24,818 nucleotides of DNA from Acidobacteria bacterium UBA2999 (GCA_002346475.1 DDZV01000015.1:1-24818); one strand, 5' to 3'; counted from the stretch's first letter, positions 1 through 8,413 are shown. Made by a program: numbers and translations. Notes: generated from the sequence alone by a model not told the origin.

Positions 1-37
1 AAACGTAATTTAGATAATTGCACCCGTGTCATTTTTG

Positions 38-55
38 AAAAAAGGCATCACCTTT
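38..55 (-). terminator. Possible weak terminator after the pyr operon
   Basis: Read on the minus strand, a 5-bp stem (AAAGG/CCTTT) with a 5-nt loop runs directly into further Ts, about 30 nt after the stop of the last pyr gene. The stem is short and mostly A-T, so this is only a plausible intrinsic terminator. Bases 1-85 otherwise show no gene. Confidence 0.35.
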
Positions 56-85
56 AGGAAAACTTTTTCTCAAAACCAGGAAAGC

Positions 86-706
86 TTAAAACGTTGTTAT
101 AGGAATACCAGTACGGCAAAGCGGACAATCTGCCACTGGATAGTTAGGGGATGCTTGATACTCAGCTAATGCAGTATTAGGCACGTCAGGTTCAATAACA
201 GCTTCGACCCGATCGTAGATTTGACAAGTGGCAAGTACAACACCTCCTGATGCCCGCACAACAGCAGCGCAACGATCAAGTGTTTGACCAGTATTACGAA
301 CGTCATCAGCTAAGAGCACTTTTTTTCCCTTGACTAAGTTTCGATAGAATCGACTTAGTACTGGAAACCCTTCAGTATTGATACTAAACGGTGCAAAAGC
401 AGTAGGCGGCATGTCCAGCTTGCGACGACTATCGAGTAACCCAGCCATCGTATGGGCTAGCAAGGCTCCTCCCGTCACTGGACCTGCTACAACTTCCGTG
501 TCTTGCAAAATAGACGTTGGCATAATATCGAGTAGGTCTTGAGCAAAACGCCAAATTGTTGAAGGATAGCGAAACAACTTGTGTGGGTGGAGATAAACTG
601 GCCCATGGTACCCATTACCAAAATCGAAATGACCATCTAACATTAAGACTTCGTAGTGTTGCAGATCTTTAAGTGCCTGTTCTCGTAAATCTTCTCGTCT
701 CGGCAT
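86..706 (-). CDS. pyrE: Orotate phosphoribosyltransferase-like protein (divergent PyrE)
   Basis: A type I phosphoribosyltransferase of 206 residues. The PRPP-binding loop is clear at residues 131-143 (LLADDVRNTGQTL). I chose the ATG at 706 because GAGGG lies just upstream; the longer frame runs 85 bases into pyrC. As the last gene of pyrR-pyrB-pyrC-this gene, it most likely adds PRPP to orotate to make OMP, the step before PyrF. It does not look like textbook PyrE: the usual mobile-loop Lys-x-His-Gly segment before the PRPP loop is not recognisable, and the C-terminus carries a CPLC motif (194-197) that may bind metal. The family is certain; orotate specificity is inferred from operon position. 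It could be another PRPP-dependent transferase. Confidence 0.72.
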   Translation of the reverse strand: MPRREDLREQALKDLQHYEVLMLDGHFDFGNGYHGPVYLHPHKLFRYPSTIWRFAQDLLDIMPTSILQDTEVVAGPVTGGALLAHTMAGLLDSRRKLDMPPTAFAPFSINTEGFPVLSRFYRNLVKGKKVLLADDVRNTGQTLDRCAAVVRASGGVVLATCQIYDRVEAVIEPDVPNTALAEYQASPNYPVADCPLCRTGIPITTF

Positions 707-741
707 CGACCCTCTATGAATAACAGTAAATAGCTTCTGTC

Positions 742-2049
742 TTAGAATTTCAGTCCTAAATCTTTGTTCACAAAACTTGTAACACCACCGACGATAGTTG
801 CAACAACTCCACCCTTCAGTTCCCAACCATCAAACGGGGTATTTTTAGAAAGTGAATGTAATTGTGAAGCATTAATTTGCACACTCAAATCTGGTGCAAG
901 GACCACGATATCGGCAATTCCACCTACTTTAAGCGTCCCACCAGGTACTCGGAGGATCTTAGCTGGGTTAACCGCAAGCAATTCGACCATCCTTGACAAT
1001 CCGATGCGACCGGTGTGCACAAGTCTGTCAAAAACAAGTGGAACAGCTGTCTCAAGGCCAACTATACCGAATGGTGCCAAATCAAACTCAACATTCTTCT
1101 CATCATAATGATGGGGAGCATGGTCAGTCGCAATAACATCAACCGTTCCATCAGCAATGCCATCAAGCATAGCGTTTCGATCAACAGCCTCACGAAGGGG
1201 CGGATTCATTTTTGTATTTGTATCGTAAGGCGTTGGCGAAACAAGTGAGTCGTCAGTTAATGTAAAGTGATGTGGGGCAACTTCACACGTGATTCGAATG
1301 TCTGCCTCCTTTGCTTTCCGAACCGCTCTAAGTGACTCACGAGCGCTCATGTGCGCAACGTGTACAGATGCTTTGGTAATTTCCGAAAGCAGTGCATCAC
1401 GCTCAACCATAATGGCCTCAGCTGCTCCTGGAATTCCCCGTAAACCAAGCGTAGCTGCTTGATAGCCCTCGTGAGCAACACCCTCTCCTTTGAGAGAAGG
1501 ATCTTCGCAGTGATTAATAAGGGGCATATCAAACATGCTGGCATACTCAAGTGCACGTCGCATAAGCACTGCTGTTGCCACTGGTCTTCCATCATCTGAC
1601 AACGCTACGCAACCAGCCCGTTTTAAATCTGCAATGTCTGAAAGGACATCCCCATCAGACCCACGTGAAACAGCACCAATTGGGTACACACGAGCCAAAC
1701 CAGCTTCCTTAGCTTTGTTTAAAATATAGGCTGTGACATTAGAATCGTCATTAATGGGGTTTGTATTCGGCATGCAGGCCACCGCAGTAAAACCACCAGC
1801 CACCGCTGAAGCGGTTCCAGTTGCAACTGTTTCCTTATGCTCTTGTCCAGGCTCTCGTAGATGTACATGCATGTCAATGAAACCTGGACACACTATGTAA
1901 TCTTCAGGAATTTCAACAACAGTTGCACCGTCAATAGGAAGATCTTTATCAACTTGTTTGATTAAATTATCTTCGATTAGCACATCACGTTGGCCGTCAA
2001 GACCGTTGACTGGATCGATTACACGACCCCCCTTAAGCAGCCTTTTCAT
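742..2049 (-). CDS. pyrC: Dihydroorotase, class I
   Basis: Cyclises carbamoyl-aspartate to dihydroorotate, the third step of UMP synthesis, in the cytoplasm. The 435-residue length is that of class I dihydroorotases. The metal-binding HVHLREPG motif is at residues 61-68, and the later His-containing blocks (EVAPHHF and DHAPHHYDEK) are present, so the enzyme looks catalytically complete. The frame can be opened at a TTG at 2055, but the ATG at 2049 has GGAG six bases ahead and is preferred. The gene starts 17 bases inside the pyrB 3' end, so translation is probably coupled. The pyrE-like gene follows after 35 bases. Confidence 0.95.
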   Translation of the reverse strand: MKRLLKGGRVIDPVNGLDGQRDVLIEDNLIKQVDKDLPIDGATVVEIPEDYIVCPGFIDMHVHLREPGQEHKETVATGTASAVAGGFTAVACMPNTNPINDDSNVTAYILNKAKEAGLARVYPIGAVSRGSDGDVLSDIADLKRAGCVALSDDGRPVATAVLMRRALEYASMFDMPLINHCEDPSLKGEGVAHEGYQAATLGLRGIPGAAEAIMVERDALLSEITKASVHVAHMSARESLRAVRKAKEADIRITCEVAPHHFTLTDDSLVSPTPYDTNTKMNPPLREAVDRNAMLDGIADGTVDVIATDHAPHHYDEKNVEFDLAPFGIVGLETAVPLVFDRLVHTGRIGLSRMVELLAVNPAKILRVPGGTLKVGGIADIVVLAPDLSVQINASQLHSLSKNTPFDGWELKGGVVATIVGGVTSFVNKDLGLKF

Positions 2050-3010
2050 TTTCAACTCCGCCGGCTAATAGGTATAGGACAGCCATTCGTACAGCTACTC
2101 CATTAGCTACCTGATCAAGAATCACTGAGTACGGTCCATCTGCAACCTCAGATGCAATCTCTACACCACGATTAATTGGTCCAGGATGCATAATAATTAC
2201 ATCAGGCTTCGCTAGTTTGACCCGTTTCTCAGTCATCCCGAAAACACGAAAGTACTCACGAAGAGATGGAAAAAATGCTCCCTGCATTCGTTCAAGTTGA
2301 ATCCGAAGAAGCATAACAACATCCGCATTGGTTACCGCTTCTTCAATGCTACTAGTTGCCTGCACACCGAATTGTGTAATCTTTTGAGGAATCAATGTAG
2401 GAGGACCACAGACACAGACTTCCACGCCAAGCTTCGTCAATAAATGAATGTTAGACCTCAATACACGACTGTGTATCAGGTCACCGATGATAGCTACCTT
2501 GAGACTAGAAAGCTTAGGTTTATGTTGTCGAATCGTAAATGCATCAAGCAATGCCTGGGTTGGATGCTCATGCATGCCATCCCCCGCATTGATAATCGCT
2601 GAACGACAAGTACGTGCCAGCAAGTCGCAAGATCCAGAAGATGAGTGTCGAAGAACAATTATATCTGGCTGCATTGCTTCAAGATTAAGCGCCGTGTCAA
2701 CTAATGTCTCACCTTTCGAAACACTAGAAGCACCCACTGCCATACTAAGCGTGTCCGCGCTTAAACGCTTTTCTGCAATCTCAAACGAGGTGCGCGTTCG
2801 CGTACTTGGCTCAAAGAACAGATTGAGAACAGTTTTTCCACGTAGTGTCGGAACCTTCTTAATTGTTCGCGCCCCAATTTCTTGCATGGCTTCAGCAGTA
2901 TCAAGAATGAGCATGATTTCTTCCGGAGACAGCTCTGCTATACCAAGCAGGTTTTTTCGAGTCCAAGTATTAAGTGACGACGCTGTGTTTTCTGTACTTA
3001 AGACATCCAT
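2033..3010 (-). CDS. pyrB: Aspartate carbamoyltransferase catalytic chain
   Basis: Condenses carbamoyl phosphate with aspartate, the committed step of pyrimidine synthesis. The carbamoyl-phosphate signature STRTRTS is at residues 69-75, HPTQ at 149-152, and an MHPGPINRG block lies near the C-terminus. At 325 residues it is normal for the family. The ATG at 3010 lies four bases after the pyrR stop and gives the expected N-terminus; upstream ATGs in the frame overlap pyrR and add unrelated sequence. No regulatory subunit PyrI is present, consistent with a PyrR-controlled operon. Confidence 0.96.
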   Translation of the reverse strand: MDVLSTENTASSLNTWTRKNLLGIAELSPEEIMLILDTAEAMQEIGARTIKKVPTLRGKTVLNLFFEPSTRTRTSFEIAEKRLSADTLSMAVGASSVSKGETLVDTALNLEAMQPDIIVLRHSSSGSCDLLARTCRSAIINAGDGMHEHPTQALLDAFTIRQHKPKLSSLKVAIIGDLIHSRVLRSNIHLLTKLGVEVCVCGPPTLIPQKITQFGVQATSSIEEAVTNADVVMLLRIQLERMQGAFFPSLREYFRVFGMTEKRVKLAKPDVIIMHPGPINRGVEIASEVADGPYSVILDQVANGVAVRMAVLYLLAGGVENEKAA

Positions 3011-3014
3011 AGAA

Positions 3015-3551
3015 TCAACCTGCTGACTGAACAACAACTTCATCCTTACCATCGGCCTCTTGCAGATGGACTTGAACACTTTCGTCTAACGCTGTTGGTA
3101 GGTTTTTTCCCACATAATCTGCCTTAACAGGAAGTTCTCGATGCCCACGATCGACCAGAACAACTAGCTGGATAGAACGTGGGCGGCCAAAATCAATCAG
3201 CGCGTCAAATGCTGCCCGAACCGTTCGCCCTGTATAAAGCACGTCATCCACAAGCAGAATCTTTCGATCATCGATCGAAAATGGAATTTCTGTTTTTCTT
3301 ACTAACGGCTGTGGCCCAACTGCATGACGCATTAAATCATCCCGATAGAGCGTAATATCCAAAGTACCCGTCGGGGTTTCGCTTCCAGTAATTTCGCGTA
3401 AGGTCTGAGCAATGCGTTGTGCAATATGAACTCCTCGAGTCCGAATACCAACAAGAGCTAATTCATTAAGACCTTTGTTACGCTCAGAAATTTCATGGGC
3501 AATACGCGTTAGTGTTCGCTTAATGCGATCTGCATCCATTACAACAGGCAT
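3015..3551 (-). CDS. pyrR: PyrR bifunctional regulator / uracil phosphoribosyltransferase
   Basis: PyrR binds pyr mRNA when UMP is plentiful and reduces expression of the operon; many members also have uracil phosphoribosyltransferase activity. The 178-residue protein has the TRIAHEI block near residues 14-20, the PRPP loop at 98-110 (ILLVDDVLYTGRT) and the conserved VDRGHRELP segment. It heads pyrR-pyrB-pyrC-pyrE, and a matching RNA hairpin lies about 170 bases upstream. I kept the ATG at 3551 because PVVMDA aligns with the usual N-terminus. A second ATG at 3539 overlaps the stop of the upstream leader ORF as TAATG and could be used by coupled translation. Confidence 0.95.
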   Translation of the reverse strand: MPVVMDADRIKRTLTRIAHEISERNKGLNELALVGIRTRGVHIAQRIAQTLREITGSETPTGTLDITLYRDDLMRHAVGPQPLVRKTEIPFSIDDRKILLVDDVLYTGRTVRAAFDALIDFGRPRSIQLVVLVDRGHRELPVKADYVGKNLPTALDESVQVHLQEADGKDEVVVQSAG

Positions 3552-3706
3552 GCGATCTTCTTTTCTTGAACGTCTAACTCGCCAACCACTAGCAATGGAA
3601 CTATTCCAGACAGACTAGGCGATACGTACAACACCAGAGAACAGAAAGAAAAATAAACTAGGGGATAAGGAAGGAGAAAAAACAGAAGAAAATGGATAGG
3701 CCTCAT
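3539..3706 (-). CDS. Possible 55-residue pyr leader ORF
   Basis: An open frame starts at an ATG (3706-3704) with AGAGGTG just upstream and ends at a TAA that overlaps the second ATG of pyrR (TAATG). It sits directly after the PyrR-type hairpin. The peptide is hydrophobic at the front (begins MRPIHFLLFFLLPYPLVYF) and its first 16 codons are very pyrimidine-rich, with T runs. This fits a leader peptide whose ribosome-binding site is exposed or hidden by the PyrR hairpin, or a UTP-sensing leader like that of enteric pyrBI. No homologue is recognised, and it could be a chance frame through a T/C-rich leader. Confidence 0.4.
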   Translation of the reverse strand: MRPIHFLLFFLLPYPLVYFSFCSLVLYVSPSLSGIVPLLVVGELDVQEKKIACLL

Positions 3707-3715
3707 AAGTCACCT

Positions 3716-3744
3716 CTTTACGGTCTCTCGGGCCGTAATTAAAG
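3716..3744 (-). promoter_or_regulatory. PyrR-binding hairpin in the pyr mRNA leader
   Basis: On the minus strand the RNA folds as CTTT-(AATT bulge)-ACGG, a loop containing CCCGAGAG, then CCGT-AAAG. The loop matches the CCNGNGAG core of the known PyrR-binding consensus, and the 5'-side bulge below the upper stem is also typical. It lies just after a predicted start site and just before the leader ORF's AGAGGTG. I see no convincing terminator between it and pyrR, so repression may act on translation rather than by attenuation. Confidence 0.7.
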
Positions 3745-3753
3745 AGAAATAGA

Positions 3754-3759
3754 ATTATA
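3754..3759 (-). promoter_or_regulatory. -10 element of the pyrR operon promoter
   Basis: Consensus TATAAT on the minus strand (preceded by TGA) would start transcription near 3747, immediately before the PyrR hairpin. No good -35 is visible at 17 bases. Confidence 0.5.
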
Positions 3760-3931
3760 TCATAAATTACTCTTTAAAAACGATAAGTCTGCCACCATCT
3801 AATTCTAAAGATTCCTTAAGCATCAACTCTTAGTTACCGAAGCAGATAAAAATTAACCTTCTTAATACGTATCTTTAAATATTGTCTAAGCACTCTACCC
3901 TGCACTCAATTTGTTTGTTTCAGTCGCGAGG

Positions 3932-3937
3932 TATACT
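3932..3937 (+). promoter_or_regulatory. Possible -10 element for the pyrKDF arm
   Basis: TATACT ends seven bases before the pyrK ATG at 3945. A start seven bases downstream would make a leaderless or nearly leaderless mRNA, and no Shine-Dalgarno sequence is visible close to that ATG. The -35 is weak (TTGTTT at 3911 with a short spacer). Confidence 0.3.
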
Positions 3938-3944
3938 CAGTACG

Positions 3945-4751
3945 ATGCTGGTTGACATCCAAGCCAAGGTCCTTCGCAATACTCAGCTGTCAAAGGACTA
4001 CAATGTCATTGCACTTGCAGCTCCTGAGATCGCGAAAATTAGTAAGCCAGGACAATTCGTCATGATTAGGCCAGAGAGTGGCACAGACCCACTGCTTCGG
4101 CGCCCTTTCTCTGTATTTGAAGTACTTCGTCGTAACAATTCTATTGAAGGCCTTAGTCTGCTTAATAAACGTGCTGGTATCACAACTGAACTGCTCCACG
4201 AAGCTTCCGTCGGTAGTGTGTTTTCGTGCTTGGGCCCTCTTGGCCAGCCATTCAATACTATTTCTCCTCCTGCGGAGGCTTGGTTCGTTGCAGGCGGTGT
4301 CGGGCTAGCTCCGTTTGTAACTATGGTTGAAGCTCTTAATAAACAGGGGGTTCAAACTACCCTTTTCTACGGCGCAAGAACGAGCCAAGAGCTTTTCTAT
4401 CTTGATTGGTTTTCTGAACGTGGCGTAAAGCTAATACTTTCAACAGAAGATGGCAGTAGCGGGAGTCATGGACGGGTAACAGAACCCCTTGAACAAGCGC
4501 TCGACAGTGCCACCAATCTAAACATTAAGGTTTATGCTTGCGGTCCTGAACCGATGCTTGCTGCTGTTGCAAAGTTGGCTGACCAATTTGAGAGACCTTG
4601 TGAGGTTTCAGTTGAACGTGTGATGGGTTGCGGGATGGGTGGCTGCTATAGTTGCGTTATTCCAGTGCGTGACAAGCTGGGCAATAAACACTACGTTAGA
4701 TCCTGCCTAAATGGTCCAGTATTCTCTGGTGATGAGATTGTCTGGGATTAA
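3945..4751 (+). CDS. pyrK: Dihydroorotate dehydrogenase electron-transfer subunit
   Basis: PyrK carries FAD and a [2Fe-2S] cluster and passes electrons from the class 1B PyrD to NAD+. The 268-residue protein has the FAD-binding RRPFSVFE block, the GGVGLAPF nucleotide-binding motif, YACGPEPM, and four C-terminal cysteines (229, 234, 237, 254) spaced C-x4-C-x2-C-x16-C as in PyrK. The ATG at 3945 fits the family N-terminus; the longer frame from 3882 adds 21 residues without similarity. It is followed by pyrD, which overlaps its end, so the two subunits are probably made together. Confidence 0.92.
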   Translation: MLVDIQAKVLRNTQLSKDYNVIALAAPEIAKISKPGQFVMIRPESGTDPLLRRPFSVFEVLRRNNSIEGLSLLNKRAGITTELLHEASVGSVFSCLGPLGQPFNTISPPAEAWFVAGGVGLAPFVTMVEALNKQGVQTTLFYGARTSQELFYLDWFSERGVKLILSTEDGSSGSHGRVTEPLEQALDSATNLNIKVYACGPEPMLAAVAKLADQFERPCEVSVERVMGCGMGGCYSCVIPVRDKLGNKHYVRSCLNGPVFSGDEIVWD

Positions 4752-5697
4752 GACAGTGCGAAATCTTTCACTTCAAATCGGTTCCCTGAAACTCGCAAAT
4801 CCAATTATCGCTGCCAGTGGTTGTTTTGGCTACGGAGTGGAATACGCAGATGCTATTGACCTCTCTGGACTCGGCGGCATTGTAACTAAAGGATTATTTC
4901 TTAACGAACGTGAAGGACACCCACCTGAACGTATTGTAGAAACACCGTCCGGCATGCTGAATGCAATTGGTTTGCAAGGGATCGGTGTGCATAGATTTAT
5001 TGAAGAAAAATTGCCAGAACTACGACGCCTGGGTGCCGTGACTATTGTTAATATCTGTGGGAGTACCGTTAACGAGTACGTCGAACTCGCCCGTATCCTA
5101 TCTGATGTTGAGGGAATCGCAGCTATTGAATTAAATATCTCTTGTCCAAATATTAAGAAAGGGGGCATTACATTTGGTTGCAACCTGAACGGCACTTACG
5201 ATGTCGTTCACGCTGTCCGTAATGCCACTTCGCTACCAGTAATCCCGAAATTAACACCCAACGTAACCGACGTGGCTTCCTTTGCACGAGCTTCGGAAGA
5301 AGCTGGTGCTGACGCAGTCTCGCTTGTTAACACATTCCTTGCCATGATGATTGATGTGGAGACACGCCGACCACAACTATCAAATATTGTTGGAGGATTG
5401 AGTGGGCCTGCTATTAGACCAATTGCCGTACGAATGATTTACGAATGTTACACCGCCGTAAAAATTCCGATTATTGGCATGGGTGGAATTTCTAATACGC
5501 GCGATGCGCTTGAGTTTATGATTGCTGGGGCAACGGCAATTCAAATTGGAACGGCTAGTTTCATTGATCCGTTCATCTTTAATAAACTGTTAAAAGGGCT
5601 CGACGAGTACATGGACCGCCACAAGCTTCCTTCCCTCAGTGATCTTGTTGGTACTATTGATACCACTGCACATGAGAAACAATGGATCAGCTCTTAG
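4732..5697 (+). CDS. pyrD: Dihydroorotate dehydrogenase, class 1B catalytic subunit
   Basis: Oxidises dihydroorotate to orotate with FMN. Conserved blocks include NPIIAASGCFGYG, GMLNAIGLQ, NISCPNI (the Cys is the catalytic base of class 1 enzymes), and the FMN-phosphate loops GMGGI and AIQIGTA. Pairing with pyrK identifies class 1B. The start is uncertain: the ATG at 4732 overlaps pyrK by 20 bases, while a GTG at 4756, four bases after the pyrK stop, would give an N-terminus closer to the family. pyrF overlaps the 3' end. Confidence 0.93.
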   Translation: MRLSGIKTVRNLSLQIGSLKLANPIIAASGCFGYGVEYADAIDLSGLGGIVTKGLFLNEREGHPPERIVETPSGMLNAIGLQGIGVHRFIEEKLPELRRLGAVTIVNICGSTVNEYVELARILSDVEGIAAIELNISCPNIKKGGITFGCNLNGTYDVVHAVRNATSLPVIPKLTPNVTDVASFARASEEAGADAVSLVNTFLAMMIDVETRRPQLSNIVGGLSGPAIRPIAVRMIYECYTAVKIPIIGMGGISNTRDALEFMIAGATAIQIGTASFIDPFIFNKLLKGLDEYMDRHKLPSLSDLVGTIDTTAHEKQWISS

Positions 5698-6395
5698 TCG
5701 CACTTGACGTAGATAGTGGAACGAGCGCTATCAGCCTTGTCAAAAAATTACGTGGGCTCGTTGGAGGATTTAAAGTCGGCAGTCGCTTGTTTACTATCGA
5801 GGGACCTGATTTCGTTAAAAAGCTAGTTGATAGTGGCAACCGAGTATTTCTCGACCTGAAATTTCATGATATCCCCAACACTGTTAAACAAGCCGTAGAA
5901 GCCGCTACCTGGACTGGAGCGTGGATGATTAACGTCCACATATCAGGTGGCACTTCAATGATGCAAGCCGCTATTAATGCAGGTAAGTCTGCAGCCACAG
6001 ACTCTAGCTACCCAAGACCTTTACTCGTAGGCGTCACAATGCTTACTAGTGTCGATGAGCAGACACTCAAGCAAATCGGTATTGACCGACCTCTCAGGGA
6101 ACATGTATTAACACTCGCAAAACTTGCCAAGGATACCGGTCTCGATGGTGTTGTTGCCTCACCGCAAGAAACAGCAGATATTCGGAAAGCATGTGGTCAA
6201 GAATTCACAATTGTGACACCAGGAATTCGAGGATCATCTGCTGGTAAAAACAACCATGACCAAGCTCGCACTATGGGACCAGCGCAAGCAATCAAAGCAG
6301 GCGCTGACTACATAGTTGTTGGTCGACCAATTATCGCAGCATCTGATCCTTGTGCAGCTGCTCAGACTATAGTCGACGAACTTTCCAAACTATGA
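5682..6395 (+). CDS. pyrF: Orotidine 5'-phosphate decarboxylase
   Basis: Last step of UMP synthesis, removing CO2 from OMP. The catalytic DLKFHDIPNTV motif is at residues 58-68, with the Asp-Lys-Asp charged network visible. VTPGIRG and the IVVGRPI phosphate-binding loop follow near the C-terminus. At 237 residues it is the short bacterial form. The ATG overlaps the pyrD stop by 16 bases, indicating coupled translation. Confidence 0.95.
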   Translation: MDQLLVALDVDSGTSAISLVKKLRGLVGGFKVGSRLFTIEGPDFVKKLVDSGNRVFLDLKFHDIPNTVKQAVEAATWTGAWMINVHISGGTSMMQAAINAGKSAATDSSYPRPLLVGVTMLTSVDEQTLKQIGIDRPLREHVLTLAKLAKDTGLDGVVASPQETADIRKACGQEFTIVTPGIRGSSAGKNNHDQARTMGPAQAIKAGADYIVVGRPIIAASDPCAAAQTIVDELSKL

Positions 6396-6640
6396 AACAC
6401 CAGTTGATACTTTATTCCAGACCTGACTGTCATCTATGTGATGACATGGAAATTACAATTAAAAAAATTTCTAAAAAAAACTCTGTAGATCTAAGGATCG
6501 TCGATATATCAAATAATGCGACTCTTGAAAAACAGTACGGACAAGAAATTCCAGTTTTATTTATTGACGGTAGGAAAGTTGCTAAGTACAGGATAAGCGA
6601 GCGAGCACTACAGGAAGCCCTAATTGCTGATTACCGCTAG
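6392..6640 (+). CDS. Small glutaredoxin-like (DUF836-type) thiol protein
   Basis: An 82-residue thioredoxin-fold protein with a CHLC redox motif close to the N-terminus after a short beta strand (LILYSRPDC) and the cis-proline region EIPVLFIDG. The ATGA overlap with the pyrF stop makes it the last gene of the pyrKDF arm. Its partner is unknown. A redox role in protecting the PyrK cluster is possible but only inferred from position. The longer frame opening at 6350 lies inside pyrF and is not used. Confidence 0.8.
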   Translation: MKHQLILYSRPDCHLCDDMEITIKKISKKNSVDLRIVDISNNATLEKQYGQEIPVLFIDGRKVAKYRISERALQEALIADYR

Positions 6641-6649
6641 AATTTAAAA

Positions 6650-6696
6650 AAACCGTGCAGCAGCGAACAATTATTCGTACATCTGCTACACGGTTT
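6650..6696. terminator. Bidirectional terminator between pyrKDF and pal
   Basis: The arms AAACCGTGCAGCAG and CTGCTACACGGTTT pair with one mismatch around a 19-nt loop. On the minus strand the stem is followed by seven Ts, a good terminator for pal. On the plus strand only three Ts follow, so termination of the pyr arm may be weaker. The genes on each side converge here. Confidence 0.8.
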
Positions 6697-6706
6697 AAAA
6701 ACGTTC

Positions 6707-7270
<564 letters not shown>

Positions 7271-7302
7271 TTGCTAGCTCTCCTCGTGGAGGGTCGGCTA
7301 TC

Positions 7303-7341
7303 GGCAAAATTGAAGGCTAAGCCTAGCTTCCAATTTTTGCC
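7303..7341 (-). other. Long hairpin in the pal 5' leader
   Basis: On the minus strand GGCAAAA(A)TTG(G)AAGCTA pairs with TAG(C)CTTCAATTTTGCC around a GGCT loop, about 16 pairs with three single-base bulges. It ends 32 bases before the pal ATG. No T-run follows, so it is not an ordinary terminator. It may stabilise or regulate pal mRNA. Confidence 0.55.
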
Positions 7342-7468
7342 CCGGTTTTACATATCAAACGTAGCACTATACAACAAATTCTTCACAGATCCGCTACTCT
7401 CCATCCAGACAAGGTAAAAACAGGACCTAGCATCTACCTGCACGCTAGCTACAAGTAAATCCTTTTAA

Positions 7469-7497
7469 ATATATATAAATAAAGTGTTTATATATAT
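7469..7497. repeat. A+T-only inverted repeat between larE and pal
   Basis: Perfect 11-bp arms (ATATATATAAA / TTTATATATAT) separated by seven bases. It lies in the 279-base gap between larE and pal and probably forms part of the pal promoter region; TATAAT-like words occur on both strands. Nothing else was recognised in the gap apart from the pal leader hairpin. Confidence 0.5.
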
Positions 7498-7549
7498 AAT
7501 TGGGCTCTAAATTTTCGTGTTTTATAGGATCTTAGGAAATCTAATTCAT

Positions 7550-8413
7550 TCAGATGGGGCGCAGATTGATACCTTTGTTAAGACTACCCATCCGGTAACC
7601 CTGAGAATCAATGATGACATGCTGGTACCCAACATTGAGCAAGCCTTGCTCGATACTCTTCTGCATTTCCTGATGGGATACTCTAGGCATCTCGTCTAGA
7701 CCAATCTCGACACGAGCCAATTCGCCATAATGCCGAACACGACATACTCGAAAACCTAATTCGTGCAACGTAGCCTCAGCCTGCTCGACCATACGCAATT
7801 TCTCATTCGTTACTTCAGAATGGTAAGGAATGCGTGACGATAAACACGCAGACGCAGGTTCATTCCATGTGGGCAACCCAGCCCGTCGTGATAATTCACG
7901 AATTTCCACTTTGGTCAAATCAGCTTCATCAAGAGGACTTCTTACATCAAACTCACGTGCGGCCCCACGGCCAGGCCTATAGTCACTTCGATCGTCAGCA
8001 TTGCTACCATCAACAATCCCTGTAATACCACGATCGCGCGCGATGGTCTTTAGTACCGAATACAATTCGTGCTTACAGTAGTAACAACGGTTAACTGGAT
8101 TCGCACGATACTCTGGCCGATTCAATTCATCTGTTTTTATAATCTCGTGATTAAAACAAAATTCATTGGCGATACGGAGCGATAGACTACGATAGTGATT
8201 GGAATAGCTTGGACTATCCGCTGTAATACAAAGGGCTTGAGAACCTAGAATATTAGTAGCAACCCAAGCAAGATACGCACTGTCGACACCGCCACTAAAT
8301 GCAACAATAGTCGAACCTAATGAAACCAATGAATCGTGAAGTATCTGTTGCTTCTTGGCTAGATCAGAATCTAGCGATACTTCAGACGTTAAGCATGTCT
8401 TCAACCCGTTCAT
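7550..8413 (-). CDS. larE: LarE-type ATP-dependent sulfur transferase
   Basis: LarE activates a nicotinate-derived cofactor precursor with ATP and gives it sulfur, in known cases from its own Cys. The 287-residue protein has the PP-loop SGGVDS (40-45), an RCYYCK pair (C110, C113), and the family's PASACLSSRIPY segment with the sulfur-donor-position Cys at 190. LarB, LarC and LarA are absent from the window, so a role in lactate racemase cofactor synthesis cannot be assumed. The start ATG at 8413 has no clear Shine-Dalgarno but lies 15 bases after the zinc-ribbon gene, suggesting coupling. Confidence 0.88.
   Translation of the reverse strand: MNGLKTCLTSEVSLDSDLAKKQQILHDSLVSLGSTIVAFSGGVDSAYLAWVATNILGSQALCITADSPSYSNHYRSLSLRIANEFCFNHEIIKTDELNRPEYRANPVNRCYYCKHELYSVLKTIARDRGITGIVDGSNADDRSDYRPGRGAAREFDVRSPLDEADLTKVEIRELSRRAGLPTWNEPASACLSSRIPYHSEVTNEKLRMVEQAEATLHELGFRVCRVRHYGELARVEIGLDEMPRVSHQEMQKSIEQGLLNVGYQHVIIDSQGYRMGSLNKGINLRPI

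Noticed and set aside
2448..3026. 192-codon plus-strand frame opposite pyrB
   Set aside because: Antisense shadow of a fully conserved gene; no family resemblance or ribosome-binding site.
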